A program made the position numbers and the translations under genes. The notes below the pieces were generated by a model, which made no database searches, was not told the DNA's origin, and saw only the letters and a program-made list of their open reading frames with translations. A stretch of 64,000 nucleotides of DNA from an uncultured Alphaproteobacteria bacterium (GTDB taxonomy: Bacteria > Pseudomonadota > Alphaproteobacteria > HIMB59 > GCA-002718135), in contig CACMKW010000004.1 of assembly GCA_902614395.1 (NCBI GenBank), forward strand, positions 1 to 64,000, read 5' to 3'. Position 1 is the first letter of the stretch. Each line of letters opens with the position of its first letter. Positions 23,872 to 33,601 of the stretch are shown here, piece after piece.

Positions 23872-24555
23872 ATGAAACTAAAAATGCTTATCGTTGAAGA
23901 TGAAGAAGCATTATTAGATCTTTTAAAATTTAATTTTAATAAAGAAGGATATAAAATAGATACTGCAACGGATGGTGAAACTGCTTTAGAAAAAATCTTA
24001 TATAAACCACCTGACATAATTATTCTTGATTGGATGCTACCAGAGTTATCAGGAATTGAACTTTGTCGTAGAATTAGAAAACATAAAGAACATAAGAATA
24101 TTCCTATCATAATGTTAACAGCAAAAGGTGAAGAAGAAGATAAACTTCGCGGCTTAGAAACTGGAGCAGATGATTACATAACAAAACCCTTTTCGGTTAA
24201 CGAATTAGTGGCAAGAGTAAAAGCTGTTCTTCGACGAATAAGACCAATGTTTGTAGATGAAGTTTTAACTTATAAAGGAATAGTAATTGATCTTGTATCT
24301 CACTCGGCATCACGAGATGGCGAAACTCTTCATCTTGGTCCAACAGAATTTAATTTATTAGCTTTCTTCATGGAAAATATTGGTCGTGTCTTTAGCCGCG
24401 AACAATTACTTAATCATGTTTGGAAAAATGAGGCCCATGTAGAACCTCGAACAGTTGATGTTCATATAAGAAGACTACGAAAGGCCATTAATAATGACGT
24501 AAAAGAAGATTTTATAAGAACCGTGAGATCAGCAGGATATTGTTTTGGCTCGTAA
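23872..24555 (+). CDS. phoB: Phosphate regulon response regulator PhoB
   Basis: OmpR-family regulator of 227 aa. The receiver domain (1-120) has the acidic pair E9-D10, the phosphoacceptor D53 in IIILDWMLPELSG, T83-region IIMLTAKG and K105-region DDYITKPFS. The winged-helix domain (about 130-227) ends with EPRTVDVHIRRLRKAI and RTVRSAGYCF, as in PhoB. It completes phoR-pstSCAB-phoU-phoB, a standard alphaproteobacterial order. Probable targets are the Pho-box genes listed here. Confidence 0.93.
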   Translation: MKLKMLIVEDEEALLDLLKFNFNKEGYKIDTATDGETALEKILYKPPDIIILDWMLPELSGIELCRRIRKHKEHKNIPIIMLTAKGEEEDKLRGLETGADDYITKPFSVNELVARVKAVLRRIRPMFVDEVLTYKGIVIDLVSHSASRDGETLHLGPTEFNLLAFFMENIGRVFSREQLLNHVWKNEAHVEPRTVDVHIRRLRKAINNDVKEDFIRTVRSAGYCFGS

Positions 24556-24609
24556 TTAAGCCATAAATTTCACTTATACAAATCACTTACCAAACTATAA
24601 AACCACCAT

Positions 24610-26157
24610 ATGAAGAGTCTTTTTAGATCATTCTTTACTGTCAGCTTTTATACATTTTTAAGTCGAGTATTAGGTTTTATTCGAGACATATTAATAGCAA
24701 GATATCTTGGATCGACAGTCATTGCTGACGCATTCTTCGTAGCATTTCGTATTCCTAATTTTTTTCGCCGTGTCCTAGCAGAAGGAGCATATAGCGCTGC
24801 ATTAATCCCTGTTTTCTCTGGTGTTGTTCTCAATCCAAAAGATGAACGCGAGGCTTCTGATTTTGTTGAAAACACGACCTCAATGTTACTTTTTGCTACG
24901 CTAGTTTTAACGATCCTTTTTTTCTTTGGAATGCCTTATATCATCCAAGTTTTAGCACCAGGTTTTACTGATAATAAAGAAGCCTATGAACTTGCCGTCC
25001 ATTTTGGAAAAATAATTTTCCCCTATATTATTTTTATATCCTTAGCTGCTCACTTTGCTTCAATTAATAATGTTCATGAACGTTTCGCTGCTGGTGCATT
25101 TGCTCCTGCGATTTTGAATATAAGTTTTATTCTGTCATTATTCTTTTTAACACCTTTTGTGACAACTGCAGGTCACGCATTATCGTATGGTGTATTAATA
25201 GGAGGAGTTTTACAATTTTTATATTTATACAGAGCGGTTTTAAATTTTTACCGACCACGTATTATCCTTCCAGTTTTAAATGAAAAATTAAAAAAGTTTT
25301 TCAAATTATTTTTACCAGGTGTTGTTGGTTCAGGTGTTATTCAGTTAAACATTGTTATTGGAACTATTATTGCTTCTTTTTTACCCGTTGGTGCAATCAG
25401 TCATATTTATTATGCGGATCGTCTTAACCAATTACCACTTGCTATTTTTGGAATAGCACTTGGCATAGTTCTTTTACCAAGTTTATCAAAAGCAATTAAA
25501 CAATCAGATCAAGAAACAACAAATAATATTCAAAATAGATCTATTGAATTTTCGTTATTAATTTCTTTACCATCAGCCATAGGATTATTTATTTTAGCTG
25601 AACCCATTATACAAATTTTATTTGAACGAGGTGCATTTTTAGCAGAAGATACTTTTTATACTGCTAAAGTATTAAGTTACTTTGCCTTAGGTTTACCTGC
25701 TTACATTGTAATTAAAGTTTTAGTTTCTTGTTTCTTTGCAAGAGAAGATACTAAAACACCACTATACATATCCATTGTCAGTGTGATTACTAACGTTGTC
25801 TTATCGCTACTTTTAATTGGATCAATGAGAGAAATGGGCATTGCTGTTGCAACAGCAATTAGTGCATGGGTAAATGCATCATTACTTTACCTCTTTTTAG
25901 CTATTAGGAACCATATGAAATTTGATGATCTATTAGTAAGGAATTCCATTAAAATTTTACTAAGTTCATTTCTATTATTTGTAGGAATCTACGTATTAAA
26001 TGGACTATTCTTTACAAATATTAGTGGTAATTCAGTGTTATTAAATTCAACACTTTTACTTCTGATGATCTTTTTAGCTATAATTATTTATTTTGGATTA
26101 GTAATTGTGTTAAAAGTCCTATCGTTAAATCAGTTAAGAGAATATTTAAAAAAATAA
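24610..26157 (+). CDS. murJ: Lipid II flippase MurJ
   Basis: Polytopic membrane protein of 515 aa with about 14 helices, of the MurJ/MviN family that moves lipid II across the inner membrane for peptidoglycan synthesis. Family blocks are [20 protein letters not shown] at the N terminus, [27 protein letters not shown], and FERGAF in the second half. The trpS ATG begins one base after its stop. A 54-base gap separates it from phoB. Confidence 0.95.
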   Translation: MKSLFRSFFTVSFYTFLSRVLGFIRDILIARYLGSTVIADAFFVAFRIPNFFRRVLAEGAYSAALIPVFSGVVLNPKDEREASDFVENTTSMLLFATLVLTILFFFGMPYIIQVLAPGFTDNKEAYELAVHFGKIIFPYIIFISLAAHFASINNVHERFAAGAFAPAILNISFILSLFFLTPFVTTAGHALSYGVLIGGVLQFLYLYRAVLNFYRPRIILPVLNEKLKKFFKLFLPGVVGSGVIQLNIVIGTIIASFLPVGAISHIYYADRLNQLPLAIFGIALGIVLLPSLSKAIKQSDQETTNNIQNRSIEFSLLISLPSAIGLFILAEPIIQILFERGAFLAEDTFYTAKVLSYFALGLPAYIVIKVLVSCFFAREDTKTPLYISIVSVITNVVLSLLLIGSMREMGIAVATAISAWVNASLLYLFLAIRNHMKFDDLLVRNSIKILLSSFLLFVGIYVLNGLFFTNISGNSVLLNSTLLLLMIFLAIIIYFGLVIVLKVLSLNQLREYLKK

Positions 26158-26158
26158 T

Positions 26159-27166
26159 ATGGAAAAGCTAACAAAAAGAATACTGTCCGGTGTCCAACCA
26201 TCTGGCGATCTTCATTTAGGAAATTATCTTGGCGCCATCAAAAATTTTGTTACTCTTCAAAAAGAATATGAATGTTTTTTTTGTGTTGTTGATTTACATG
26301 CGATAACCGTTTGGCAAGATCCAAAAGTTTTAGCAAATAAAACAAGAGAAGTAACAGCTGCCTTTATTGCTTCTGGTATTGACCCAAAGAAAAATAATAT
26401 TTTTGTTCAATCACAAGTTCCTCAACATGCTCAGCTTGGATGGTTGTTCAATTGTGTTGCGAGGATGGGATGGTTAAACCGTATGACGCAATTTAAAGAT
26501 AAGGCAGGAAAGAATAGTGAAAATGTTTCAGTTGGTCTATTTTCTTATCCAACACTGATGGCTGCAGATATACTTATATATTTAGCAACGCACGTTCCTG
26601 TAGGCGATGATCAAAAACAACATTTGGAATTAACAAGAGATATTGCACAAAAATTTAATAATGATTTTAAGACAGATTTTTTTCCTATTCCTGAACCATT
26701 AATTTTAGGAGAGGCTACAAGAGTGATGAGTCTTCGTGATGGGTCAAAGAAAATGAGTAAATCAGATCCATCTGATTATTCGAGAATTATGTTAACTGAT
26801 ACTGCAGAAAATATTACACAAAAAATTAAAAAAGCCAAAACAGATCCTGAACCATTACCACAAGATAAAACTGGTTTAGAAAAAAGACCAGAAGCTGAAA
26901 ATCTAATCTCGATATTCGCTTCTTTGCAAGACACATCAATTGAAAGTGTTATTAAAGATTATGCGGGTAAAGAATTCTCCACTTTTAAAAAAGATTTGGC
27001 AGATTTATCCGTATCTAAATTAGAGCCTATTACGAGTGAAATGAATAAACTTATGAATGATGTTTCTTACATCGATTCTATTTTAAAACAGGGTCAAGAT
27101 AATGCTATTGCAGTAGCAGAACCAGTTTTACAGAAAACAAAAGAAATTATTGGCTTTTTAACGTAA
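26159..27166 (+). CDS. trpS: Tryptophanyl-tRNA synthetase
   Basis: Class I synthetase of 335 aa that charges tRNA-Trp. The N-terminal [18 protein letters not shown] contains the HIGH-type motif (HLGN), the second signature is [14 protein letters not shown], and the [14 protein letters not shown] and [10 protein letters not shown] blocks are typical. Normal length. It follows murJ with a one-base gap, a pairing often seen in proteobacteria. Confidence 0.96.
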   Translation: MEKLTKRILSGVQPSGDLHLGNYLGAIKNFVTLQKEYECFFCVVDLHAITVWQDPKVLANKTREVTAAFIASGIDPKKNNIFVQSQVPQHAQLGWLFNCVARMGWLNRMTQFKDKAGKNSENVSVGLFSYPTLMAADILIYLATHVPVGDDQKQHLELTRDIAQKFNNDFKTDFFPIPEPLILGEATRVMSLRDGSKKMSKSDPSDYSRIMLTDTAENITQKIKKAKTDPEPLPQDKTGLEKRPEAENLISIFASLQDTSIESVIKDYAGKEFSTFKKDLADLSVSKLEPITSEMNKLMNDVSYIDSILKQGQDNAIAVAEPVLQKTKEIIGFLT

Positions 27167-27240
27167 AAAATCCCCCAAAATTTGAATTTTTTCACAGAAT
27201 ATTCATACTAAAGACATATTAATAACTATATATAAGCCAT

Positions 27241-27804
27241 ATGTTTATACAAACAGAACAAACGCCTAATCCTCAAACTTTAAAGTTTTTACCGGGCAAA
27301 GTTGTTATGAATGATGGGACAGCTTTCTTTCAAAATATCGGGGAGGCAGCTAACTCACCATTTGCAAAACGACTATTTGACGTAGAAGGAGTTGAGGGAG
27401 TATTTTTTGGTAGTGATTTTATTACTATAACAAAAGGTCAATCCTTAGATTGGCAAGTTATGAAGCCATTAATATTAGGCTCAATCATGGATCATTATAA
27501 CTCTGGTGAAGAAACAATCACCGCTGTGAAGAAAGTTGATGACTCTTTAAAAGTTGATGAGGAAAATGATACCGATATTGTTAAACAAATTAAAGAGCTT
27601 CTTGATACAAGAGTAAGACCTGCAGTAGCGATGGATGGTGGAGACATTATATATGATAGTTTTAAGGACGGTGTTGTGTATCTTCACATGCAAGGTGCTT
27701 GTTCAGGATGCCCTAGTTCAACAGCAACACTTAAAATGGGAATAGAAAATATGCTTAAGCATTATGTTCCTGAGGTACAAGAAGTTAGACCTATTGATGC
27801 ATAA
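27241..27804 (+). CDS. NifU/Nfu-type iron-sulfur scaffold protein
   Basis: Two-domain Nfu protein of 187 aa. The N-terminal Nfu domain (about 1-90) starts with FIQTEQTPNPQTLKFLPG, and the C-terminal NifU domain carries CSGCPSS, the CxxC that holds a [4Fe-4S] cluster for transfer to target enzymes. This form is common in alphaproteobacteria and mitochondria. MiaB (30896), an iron-sulfur enzyme, is a possible client. Its stop overlaps the start of the next gene by eight bases. Confidence 0.92.
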   Translation: MFIQTEQTPNPQTLKFLPGKVVMNDGTAFFQNIGEAANSPFAKRLFDVEGVEGVFFGSDFITITKGQSLDWQVMKPLILGSIMDHYNSGEETITAVKKVDDSLKVDEENDTDIVKQIKELLDTRVRPAVAMDGGDIIYDSFKDGVVYLHMQGACSGCPSSTATLKMGIENMLKHYVPEVQEVRPIDA

Positions 27805-28786
27805 AATCTTTTTATATCCTTTGGTGGTTATTGGCTTAGCAATTACCATTCCAACTATTGCTTTTGAAGAATCACCTTCAACATTGAATGTTAAATATAA
27901 ATTAAATGCAGAATTAGATGAACTTGTCTTAAACTATTGTAAGACTTATGACTCATATACAATAAACAAACTTTATTCTGAAAAAGATATCTTAAAAAAT
28001 GATATTCTAAATAAACTAAAGAAAAAAAAATTTTTAGTTAATATTAAAACTAAACCTTTAAATCCAAAGTCATATTCTGGTATCGATAATAATGAACGAG
28101 TTAATTTAGTTACAAATTTATCTGAAAAAGACTTTCTGCATTTAAATCAAAAAAAACAACAGTTTGTTAAAACAGTTCTACCGTTAATAATAAATGAAAA
28201 TCAAAAAATCTTATCAAACAGAAATGATCTAATTATTTTACGCACTAAGCTCACTGAAAATAATTCACTAAACAACTATGAACTAAATAAATTAAGAAAA
28301 ATTTCTAAAAAATATAAAATAGAATTCGATAACGAGCACAAAATGGAAATTATTGATAAACTTCTTTTAAGAGTTGAAATAATCCCAAATTCTATTGTTT
28401 TAGCTCAAGCTGCAATTGAAAGTGGTTGGGGATCATCTAGATTTGCGCAGGAATATAATGCATTATTTGGTGAATACACATATGACAATTCTAGAGGGGT
28501 TATTCCATTGGAAAGGGAAACCGGTGATACTCATCTAATCAAAGCATTTAATTCTTATAATAATAGCGTTACTTCTTACTTCAATAATATTAATTCTCAT
28601 TACGCATATGAAGATTTTCGTGAAATCCGAAATATAATGAGAGAAAGAAATAATTTCTCAAATGTTAACTTACTTGTTGAAAGATTAAGTACTTACGCAG
28701 AAGATGAAAATTATATTAGAACAATTAAACAAGTAATTAAAACTAATAACTTCAGTATTTTTGATCAAAAAATTATTTCTTACTAA
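27797..28786 (+). CDS. Bax-like glucosaminidase-domain peptidoglycan hydrolase
   Basis: Exported protein of 329 aa. The start at ATG 27797 gives a clean signal peptide (MHKIFLYPLVVIGLAITIP); a longer in-frame start at 27764 lies well inside the upstream gene. The C-terminal half (from about residue 190) is a glucosaminidase domain with VLAQAAIESGWGSSRFA holding the catalytic Glu, NALFGEYT, and FNSYNNSVTSYFNNIN, as in E. coli Bax and FlgJ-like enzymes. It would trim glycan strands in the periplasm. It converges on the deacetylase gene with a zero-base gap. Confidence 0.8.
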   Translation: MHKIFLYPLVVIGLAITIPTIAFEESPSTLNVKYKLNAELDELVLNYCKTYDSYTINKLYSEKDILKNDILNKLKKKKFLVNIKTKPLNPKSYSGIDNNERVNLVTNLSEKDFLHLNQKKQQFVKTVLPLIINENQKILSNRNDLIILRTKLTENNSLNNYELNKLRKISKKYKIEFDNEHKMEIIDKLLLRVEIIPNSIVLAQAAIESGWGSSRFAQEYNALFGEYTYDNSRGVIPLERETGDTHLIKAFNSYNNSVTSYFNNINSHYAYEDFREIRNIMRERNNFSNVNLLVERLSTYAEDENYIRTIKQVIKTNNFSIFDQKIISY

Positions 28787-29815
28787 TTAAAAATAGAATT
28801 GATGCCCAAACCATCTCCAATTTCCATCACTATCTTTAACAGTACAATTCATTCTTGATCTTCCAGGTGATAATTCTCTTGCAAGTCTTATCTCAATCCT
28901 TTCATTAAATTTATATACTTCCCTATCAACTTGACCTTTACTATCAAATACAAAACAATCTAGAGATTGGGCCTTCTTATCATCAAGAAGAGAAAAACCT
29001 ATGAATGGAGGGTTTTGCTTAATTGTTGGATTTTGAGGTATAAAGTCATAAACTCCTAAACCTTTTGATGATGCAGCAAACTTAACTCTATCTATTTCAC
29101 CATATCTTTCATTTAAGGAAAACCTTGGCAGGTAATACATATTTGAAGTTTCATTAATTATTCCAGAATGCTGACCAAAGGCAACTTTAAACTTATATTC
29201 TTTTACTAATTCAATAATTTCATCTGTTGTTTCTCCATAAGGAAATGCAAATAAAGTTGGTATTTCACCAAGTTCTCTCAAAAAAATTTTATTAGATGTT
29301 TCTATTTCATTTCTTACTTCTTCAATACTAATATCTGGCATGTGAGCATGTGTATGAGAGTGTGCACCAATTACCACACCTTCTTCTTTAAGTTTTCTTA
29401 TTTGATCCCAGTTAATATATTTTTGATTATTTGAAATTGTTCCTGTTGTTACAAATAAAGTTACCGGAATATTATTTTTTTTAAATAAAGGCCATCCAAC
29501 TTCTAAAAAAGACTTATCAGCATCATCCACGCTTATACCAATAGTATTTTCTGGAAGATCTCCGTCATTAAGAATTGTATCAATGATAAAATTTAATGAT
29601 TTAATCGTATATTTTTCTTTAGTTAGTTCTTCAATGTGACTGTTAAGTTGATCAATTGTAACACTAGTTGAAGGATATTTTGAAACTCCAAATTTATGAT
29701 ACATAAATACAGTAGCTGAATTTTTTACCTCATTTGCAAAAGTTCCATTTACTAATAAAAAAGTTAAAGAAATACTTTTTAAAAATAGTAATAGAATGTA
29801 GTTATGTAATTTCAT
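28787..29815 (-). CDS. Polysaccharide deacetylase family protein (exported)
   Basis: Protein of 342 aa with a signal peptide (1 to about 28). The NodB-type domain shows ISVDDAD (catalytic and metal Asp pair) and HSHTH (metal histidines), with FAFPYGE following. The C-terminal 100 residues, predicted mostly strand, are not a family I recognise. It probably removes acyl groups from a cell-wall or surface sugar. The neighbouring glucosaminidase fits a cell-wall role. Its start codon touches that of tsaB on the other strand (CATATG), leaving no promoter space. Confidence 0.8.
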   Translation of the reverse strand: MKLHNYILLLFLKSISLTFLLVNGTFANEVKNSATVFMYHKFGVSKYPSTSVTIDQLNSHIEELTKEKYTIKSLNFIIDTILNDGDLPENTIGISVDDADKSFLEVGWPLFKKNNIPVTLFVTTGTISNNQKYINWDQIRKLKEEGVVIGAHSHTHAHMPDISIEEVRNEIETSNKIFLRELGEIPTLFAFPYGETTDEIIELVKEYKFKVAFGQHSGIINETSNMYYLPRFSLNERYGEIDRVKFAASSKGLGVYDFIPQNPTIKQNPPFIGFSLLDDKKAQSLDCFVFDSKGQVDREVYKFNERIEIRLARELSPGRSRMNCTVKDSDGNWRWFGHQFYF

Positions 29816-30427
29816 ATGTTATTGTTTCTAGATGTTATATCACCATTACCAGAGTTTTGTGTAATTGATGACAACAAAGTAATATTACAGGAGAAAATTA
29901 TTCAAAATGAAACAGATAGGTTGAGTGATAATATAATACAATCATATATAGAAATAGATAAACGTTTAAATTTAACACAGAATCTTAAAAAAATTTCTAC
30001 GACAATTGGCCCTGGATCATATACAAGTTTAAGAGTTGGTTCAGCATTTATATCAGGTCTCATGATATCTCGTAAAATCCCTTACTATCCACTATCAATC
30101 TCAGATATTTTAAAGTTTAATTCAAATAAAACTTTTAAAAAAAATTTAGGAGTATTTATAACATCATCTAATAATCAGCAATTTTTATGTTATAAAAATA
30201 AAGATAATATAATGGAATACAATAAAATTGAAAATAATAAATACTCAATTCCTAAACATATCGAGTTAATTTTTTTTAATGAAACTGAAATTAATGAAAA
30301 AAATAAATTAGAACAAATTCAGTTTTCTTTTCTTGATGAATTTTACAAAAATTATAATAATCTAGTCTTTAAAAAAAACATTATCATTAAACCAATTTAT
30401 ATATCAAATAATCAATTGTTAAATTGA
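29816..30427 (+). CDS. tsaB: tRNA threonylcarbamoyladenosine biosynthesis protein TsaB
   Basis: ASKHA-fold protein of 203 aa that with TsaD and TsaE makes t6A37 on ANN-decoding tRNAs. The GPGSYTSLRVG signature (65-75) identifies it. The N terminus is short and the C-terminal half diverged and Lys/Asn rich. It overlaps rimI by four bases (TTGA) and, as in many proteobacteria, is linked with rimI. No tsaD or tsaE is present in the window. Confidence 0.85.
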   Translation: MLLFLDVISPLPEFCVIDDNKVILQEKIIQNETDRLSDNIIQSYIEIDKRLNLTQNLKKISTTIGPGSYTSLRVGSAFISGLMISRKIPYYPLSISDILKFNSNKTFKKNLGVFITSSNNQQFLCYKNKDNIMEYNKIENNKYSIPKHIELIFFNETEINEKNKLEQIQFSFLDEFYKNYNNLVFKKNIIIKPIYISNNQLLN

Positions 30428-30903
30428 ACAGTATTAGTCAAATAAATAAAGAAGAGCTTCCTTCAATCATTAAGTTTATCGATGATAATAGTGATGAATA
30501 TAGTTATTTTAAGAAGATAGGATGGAATCTAAAAAATATTGAAAGTCAATTTAATAAAGTTAATAATTATTCTGTTGGATATTTCAAAGCTAATAACCTA
30601 GTAGGACTTTTAATTGGTGATAAAATTAAAAACAATAAAGATTACGACTTAGAATTGAATATTTTATTTGTATCAAAAGATCAAAGAAGAAAAAAAATTG
30701 CGACTAAATTATTAAACTATGTTGAAAGAAATGTAATTAAATTTTCAAAGATTTTCATTGAAGTTGAAGAAGATAATGAAGATGCAATAAGTTTTTATAA
30801 AAAAAACGACTTTGTTTTTTTAAATTTTAGACATAATTATTATAGATATAATGATAGAAATACTAATGCTAAATGCTTTATAAAAGAAATTAATCATGAG
30901 TGA
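30424..30903 (+). CDS. rimI: GNAT acetyltransferase, RimI-like
   Basis: GNAT-fold N-acetyltransferase of 159 aa. The acetyl-CoA loop is SKDQRRKKIATKLL, matching the Q/RxxGxG/A-type pyrophosphate site with an altered Gly, and DAISFYKKNDF forms the late GNAT motif. Its place between tsaB and miaB supports RimI, which acetylates the N terminus of ribosomal protein S18. The start is TTG at 30424, overlapping the tsaB stop. Other GNAT specificity is possible. Confidence 0.7.
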   Translation: MNSISQINKEELPSIIKFIDDNSDEYSYFKKIGWNLKNIESQFNKVNNYSVGYFKANNLVGLLIGDKIKNNKDYDLELNILFVSKDQRRKKIATKLLNYVERNVIKFSKIFIEVEEDNEDAISFYKKNDFVFLNFRHNYYRYNDRNTNAKCFIKEINHE

Positions 30904-32197
30904 TAAGTATATTTATATAAAATCATACGGTTGTCAGATGAATGTATACGACAGTAATCGTATTAAAGATTTATTTTCAAATAAAGGATATAAAATTACT
31001 GAAGATGTTTCAAAGGCAGATTTAACTGTTTTGAACACTTGTCATATTAGAGAAAAGGCAGTTGAGAAAGTTTACTCTGATATTGGTAGAGTTAAAAAAA
31101 TTAAAGATAAAAAGCAAAACATGAAATTAGTAGTTGCTGGTTGTGTAGCTCAAGCAGAAGGTCTCGAAATTAAAAAAAGATCACCCTCTGTTGATTATGT
31201 CGTAGGACCCCAGTCTTATCACAAACTTCCTGAAATGATTGATAGTGTGGAAGAAGTAGAAAATAGCGAGTTCTTACAAAATGAAAAATTTAAAAACTTA
31301 ATTTTTAATTCTTCAAATTTATCTTCTGAATTCTTATCTATCCAAGAAGGTTGTGACAAATTTTGTTCTTTCTGTGTAGTTCCATACACAAGAGGCCCAG
31401 AATTTTCTAGACCAGTTACTGATATTGTAGAAGAGACAAAAAAATATGCTTCAAATGGAATTAAAGAAATAATTTTACTAGGTCAAAATGTTAATGCATA
31501 TCATGGTATTGCTTCTGATGGAAAATCAAAAGACTTATCTTATTTGATTAATAAAATAGGTGAAATTGAAGAAATCAAGAGGATTAGGTATATGACATCT
31601 CATCCTATAGACATGAAGGATTCTCTAATTCATGCTCATGCCGACAATACAAAACTGATGCCATTTCTTCATCTACCTATTCAATCTGGTTCAGATAAAA
31701 TTTTAAAAAAAATGAATAGAAAACATACAGTTGATGATTATTTAAGAATTGTAGAAAAAATAAGAAATGTTCGTCCTGATATTGCTCTTTCATCAGATTT
31801 TATTGTTGGTTTTCCAGAAGAGACAGATAAAGATTTTGAAGATACAATGAAATTTATTGAAAAGGTCAATTTTGTTATTGCCTATTCATTTATTTATAGT
31901 CCGAGACCAGGAACACCTGCTCAAAATAAAGACAATATTAATATATTAGATAAAAAAGCACGTTTAAGTGCATTACAATCTCTGCTTACGCAACAACAAA
32001 TATATTTTAATAAGTCATTTATCAATAAAGGTATGGAAGTATTATTTGAAAAAATTGGAAGACACAAAGATCAATTTATAGGCCGTACAATTTATAATCA
32101 AAGTACATTTGTTAATTCTAAAAAAAATTTATTAAACCAAATCATGAATGTTAGAATTATAAACTCAACTAATTTTGCTCTTGAATGTCAGATATAG
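30896..32197 (+). CDS. miaB: tRNA-2-methylthio-N6-dimethylallyladenosine synthase MiaB
   Basis: Radical-SAM methylthiotransferase of 433 aa that modifies A37 of tRNAs. The N-terminal MTTase domain begins with IYIKSYGCQMNVYDS. The radical-SAM cluster Cys are in EGCDKFCSFCVVPYTRGPE, and LPIQSGSDKILKKMNR and SSDFIVGFPEET are conserved. A C-terminal TRAM-like domain follows. It overlaps rimI by eight bases and phoH by thirteen, so it sits inside a long tight operon. Confidence 0.95.
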   Translation: MSDKYIYIKSYGCQMNVYDSNRIKDLFSNKGYKITEDVSKADLTVLNTCHIREKAVEKVYSDIGRVKKIKDKKQNMKLVVAGCVAQAEGLEIKKRSPSVDYVVGPQSYHKLPEMIDSVEEVENSEFLQNEKFKNLIFNSSNLSSEFLSIQEGCDKFCSFCVVPYTRGPEFSRPVTDIVEETKKYASNGIKEIILLGQNVNAYHGIASDGKSKDLSYLINKIGEIEEIKRIRYMTSHPIDMKDSLIHAHADNTKLMPFLHLPIQSGSDKILKKMNRKHTVDDYLRIVEKIRNVRPDIALSSDFIVGFPEETDKDFEDTMKFIEKVNFVIAYSFIYSPRPGTPAQNKDNINILDKKARLSALQSLLTQQQIYFNKSFINKGMEVLFEKIGRHKDQFIGRTIYNQSTFVNSKKNLLNQIMNVRIINSTNFALECQI

Positions 32198-33144
32198 TAA
32201 ATAAGAACGAAAATCTGGAATTGGAATTAGATGATAATACAATTCTAAGTAATTTATTTGGAATTAATGATAGAAATTTATCTCTTATAGAGAAGATTAA
32301 TCAAGTTAAAATTCAATACCGTGGGAATAAAATTAAAATTTCAGGTAATAAAAAATCAATTTTTGAAACTAGGAAAACTATTCTTAATTTATTTAAAGAA
32401 GCACAAAATGGAGCTGAAATAGATGAGGATAGAATTAGAGATAATAAAAGCCTAATATCTATGAATATTAAAACAGACAAACAGATGGATCTATTTATTC
32501 AAACAAAAAAAAGAAAAATTATACCAAGAACTGAAATACAAAATAAATATCTTCAACTACTAAATACAAAAAATATTACATTTGCTATTGGTCCAGCTGG
32601 AACTGGAAAAACTTATCTGGCTGTAGCGAAAGCAGTTTCAGCTCTTCAAGATGGAAAGGTAAATAAAATTATTCTATCAAGACCAGCTGTTGAAGCTGGT
32701 GAAAAGTTAGGTTTTCTACCAGGGGATTTAAAAGAAAAAGTAGATCCTTTTTTGAGACCTATTTATGATGCACTATATTCAATGCTTCCTTATGAACAGG
32801 TAGAAAGAAAGTTACTTAATAACACAATTGAAATAGCACCTATCGCATTTATGAGAGGAAGAACTCTTGAAGATTGTTTTATAATTTTAGACGAAGCTCA
32901 AAATACAACAAAAACACAAATGAAAATGTTTCTAACAAGATTAGGTAAAAATAGTCAAATGGTAGTTGTAGGTGATATTACACAGATCGATCTTGTAAGT
33001 GAAAAAGATTCAGGGCTTAAAGATGCATTAAAAAAATTAAACAAAGTTAACGATATAGGTTTTATTGAATTGTCAGAAAAGGATGTCGTGCGACATGATT
33101 TAGTAAAGAAAATTATTAATGCATATGAAAAACATAAAAGTTGA
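32185..33144 (+). CDS. PhoH-family ATPase (YbeZ)
   Basis: Cytosolic ATPase of 319 aa. An N-terminal KH-like region precedes the PhoH domain, with Walker A GPAGTGKTYLAVA, SRPAVEAGEKLGFLPGD, and the Walker-B-like FIILDEAQNTT. It pairs with YbeY in rRNA processing and RNA quality control. The name PhoH comes from phosphate control in E. coli, but this YbeZ-type copy sits in the usual miaB-phoH-ybeY-corC-lnt group and shows no visible Pho box. Confidence 0.92.
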   Translation: MSDIVNKNENLELELDDNTILSNLFGINDRNLSLIEKINQVKIQYRGNKIKISGNKKSIFETRKTILNLFKEAQNGAEIDEDRIRDNKSLISMNIKTDKQMDLFIQTKKRKIIPRTEIQNKYLQLLNTKNITFAIGPAGTGKTYLAVAKAVSALQDGKVNKIILSRPAVEAGEKLGFLPGDLKEKVDPFLRPIYDALYSMLPYEQVERKLLNNTIEIAPIAFMRGRTLEDCFIILDEAQNTTKTQMKMFLTRLGKNSQMVVVGDITQIDLVSEKDSGLKDALKKLNKVNDIGFIELSEKDVVRHDLVKKIINAYEKHKS

Positions 33145-33601
33145 TTTTTTTTCCGAATCAAAAAAATGGCCAAGGCGCTTACCTAAAATTAAGATTATTA
33201 CAAAAAAAACTATAAAAAAGATGAACCTATATTTTAAAAAAAACCATAAATTTGAATTAAATATAATTTTAACAGATAAATCAAAAATGATAAAACTTAA
33301 TAAAATCTATAAAAATAAACAATCAGACACAGATGTGCTTACTTTTATTTCAAAGAATTCAAATAAAAATGTTGGAAAAATTTTATATTGTGATATTTTT
33401 TTCTCTATAGATACTATTGAAAAATTTATAAACAGAAATAAAGTTAGCATATATGATCATTTTAACCATTTACTAATCCATAGTTTATTGCACATTAATG
33501 GATATGATCATAAAAAAAATTTAGATTTTAAAAAAATGAAAAAAGAGGAGATAAAAATTTTAGGATTATTTGGAATTAATAATCCTTATAAAATTCAATG
33601 A
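33119..33601 (+). CDS. ybeY: Endoribonuclease YbeY
   Basis: Metal-dependent RNase of 160 aa for 16S rRNA 3' maturation and ribosome quality control. The zinc histidines are in HLLIHSLLHINGYDH, the family's H-x3-H-x5-H motif. LNKIYKNKQSDTDVLTF is the other conserved block. It overlaps phoH by 26 bases. The ATG at 33119 or 33125 are both possible starts, differing by two residues. It abuts the corC-like gene with a four-base overlap. Confidence 0.92.
   Translation: MHMKNIKVDFFSESKKWPRRLPKIKIITKKTIKKMNLYFKKNHKFELNIILTDKSKMIKLNKIYKNKQSDTDVLTFISKNSNKNVGKILYCDIFFSIDTIEKFINRNKVSIYDHFNHLLIHSLLHINGYDHKKNLDFKKMKKEEIKILGLFGINNPYKIQ

Noticed and set aside
27764..27796. Longer start for the Bax-like protein
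   Set aside because: It would overlap the NifU-like gene by 41 bases and place extra charged residues before the signal peptide. ATG 27797 gives a normal signal.
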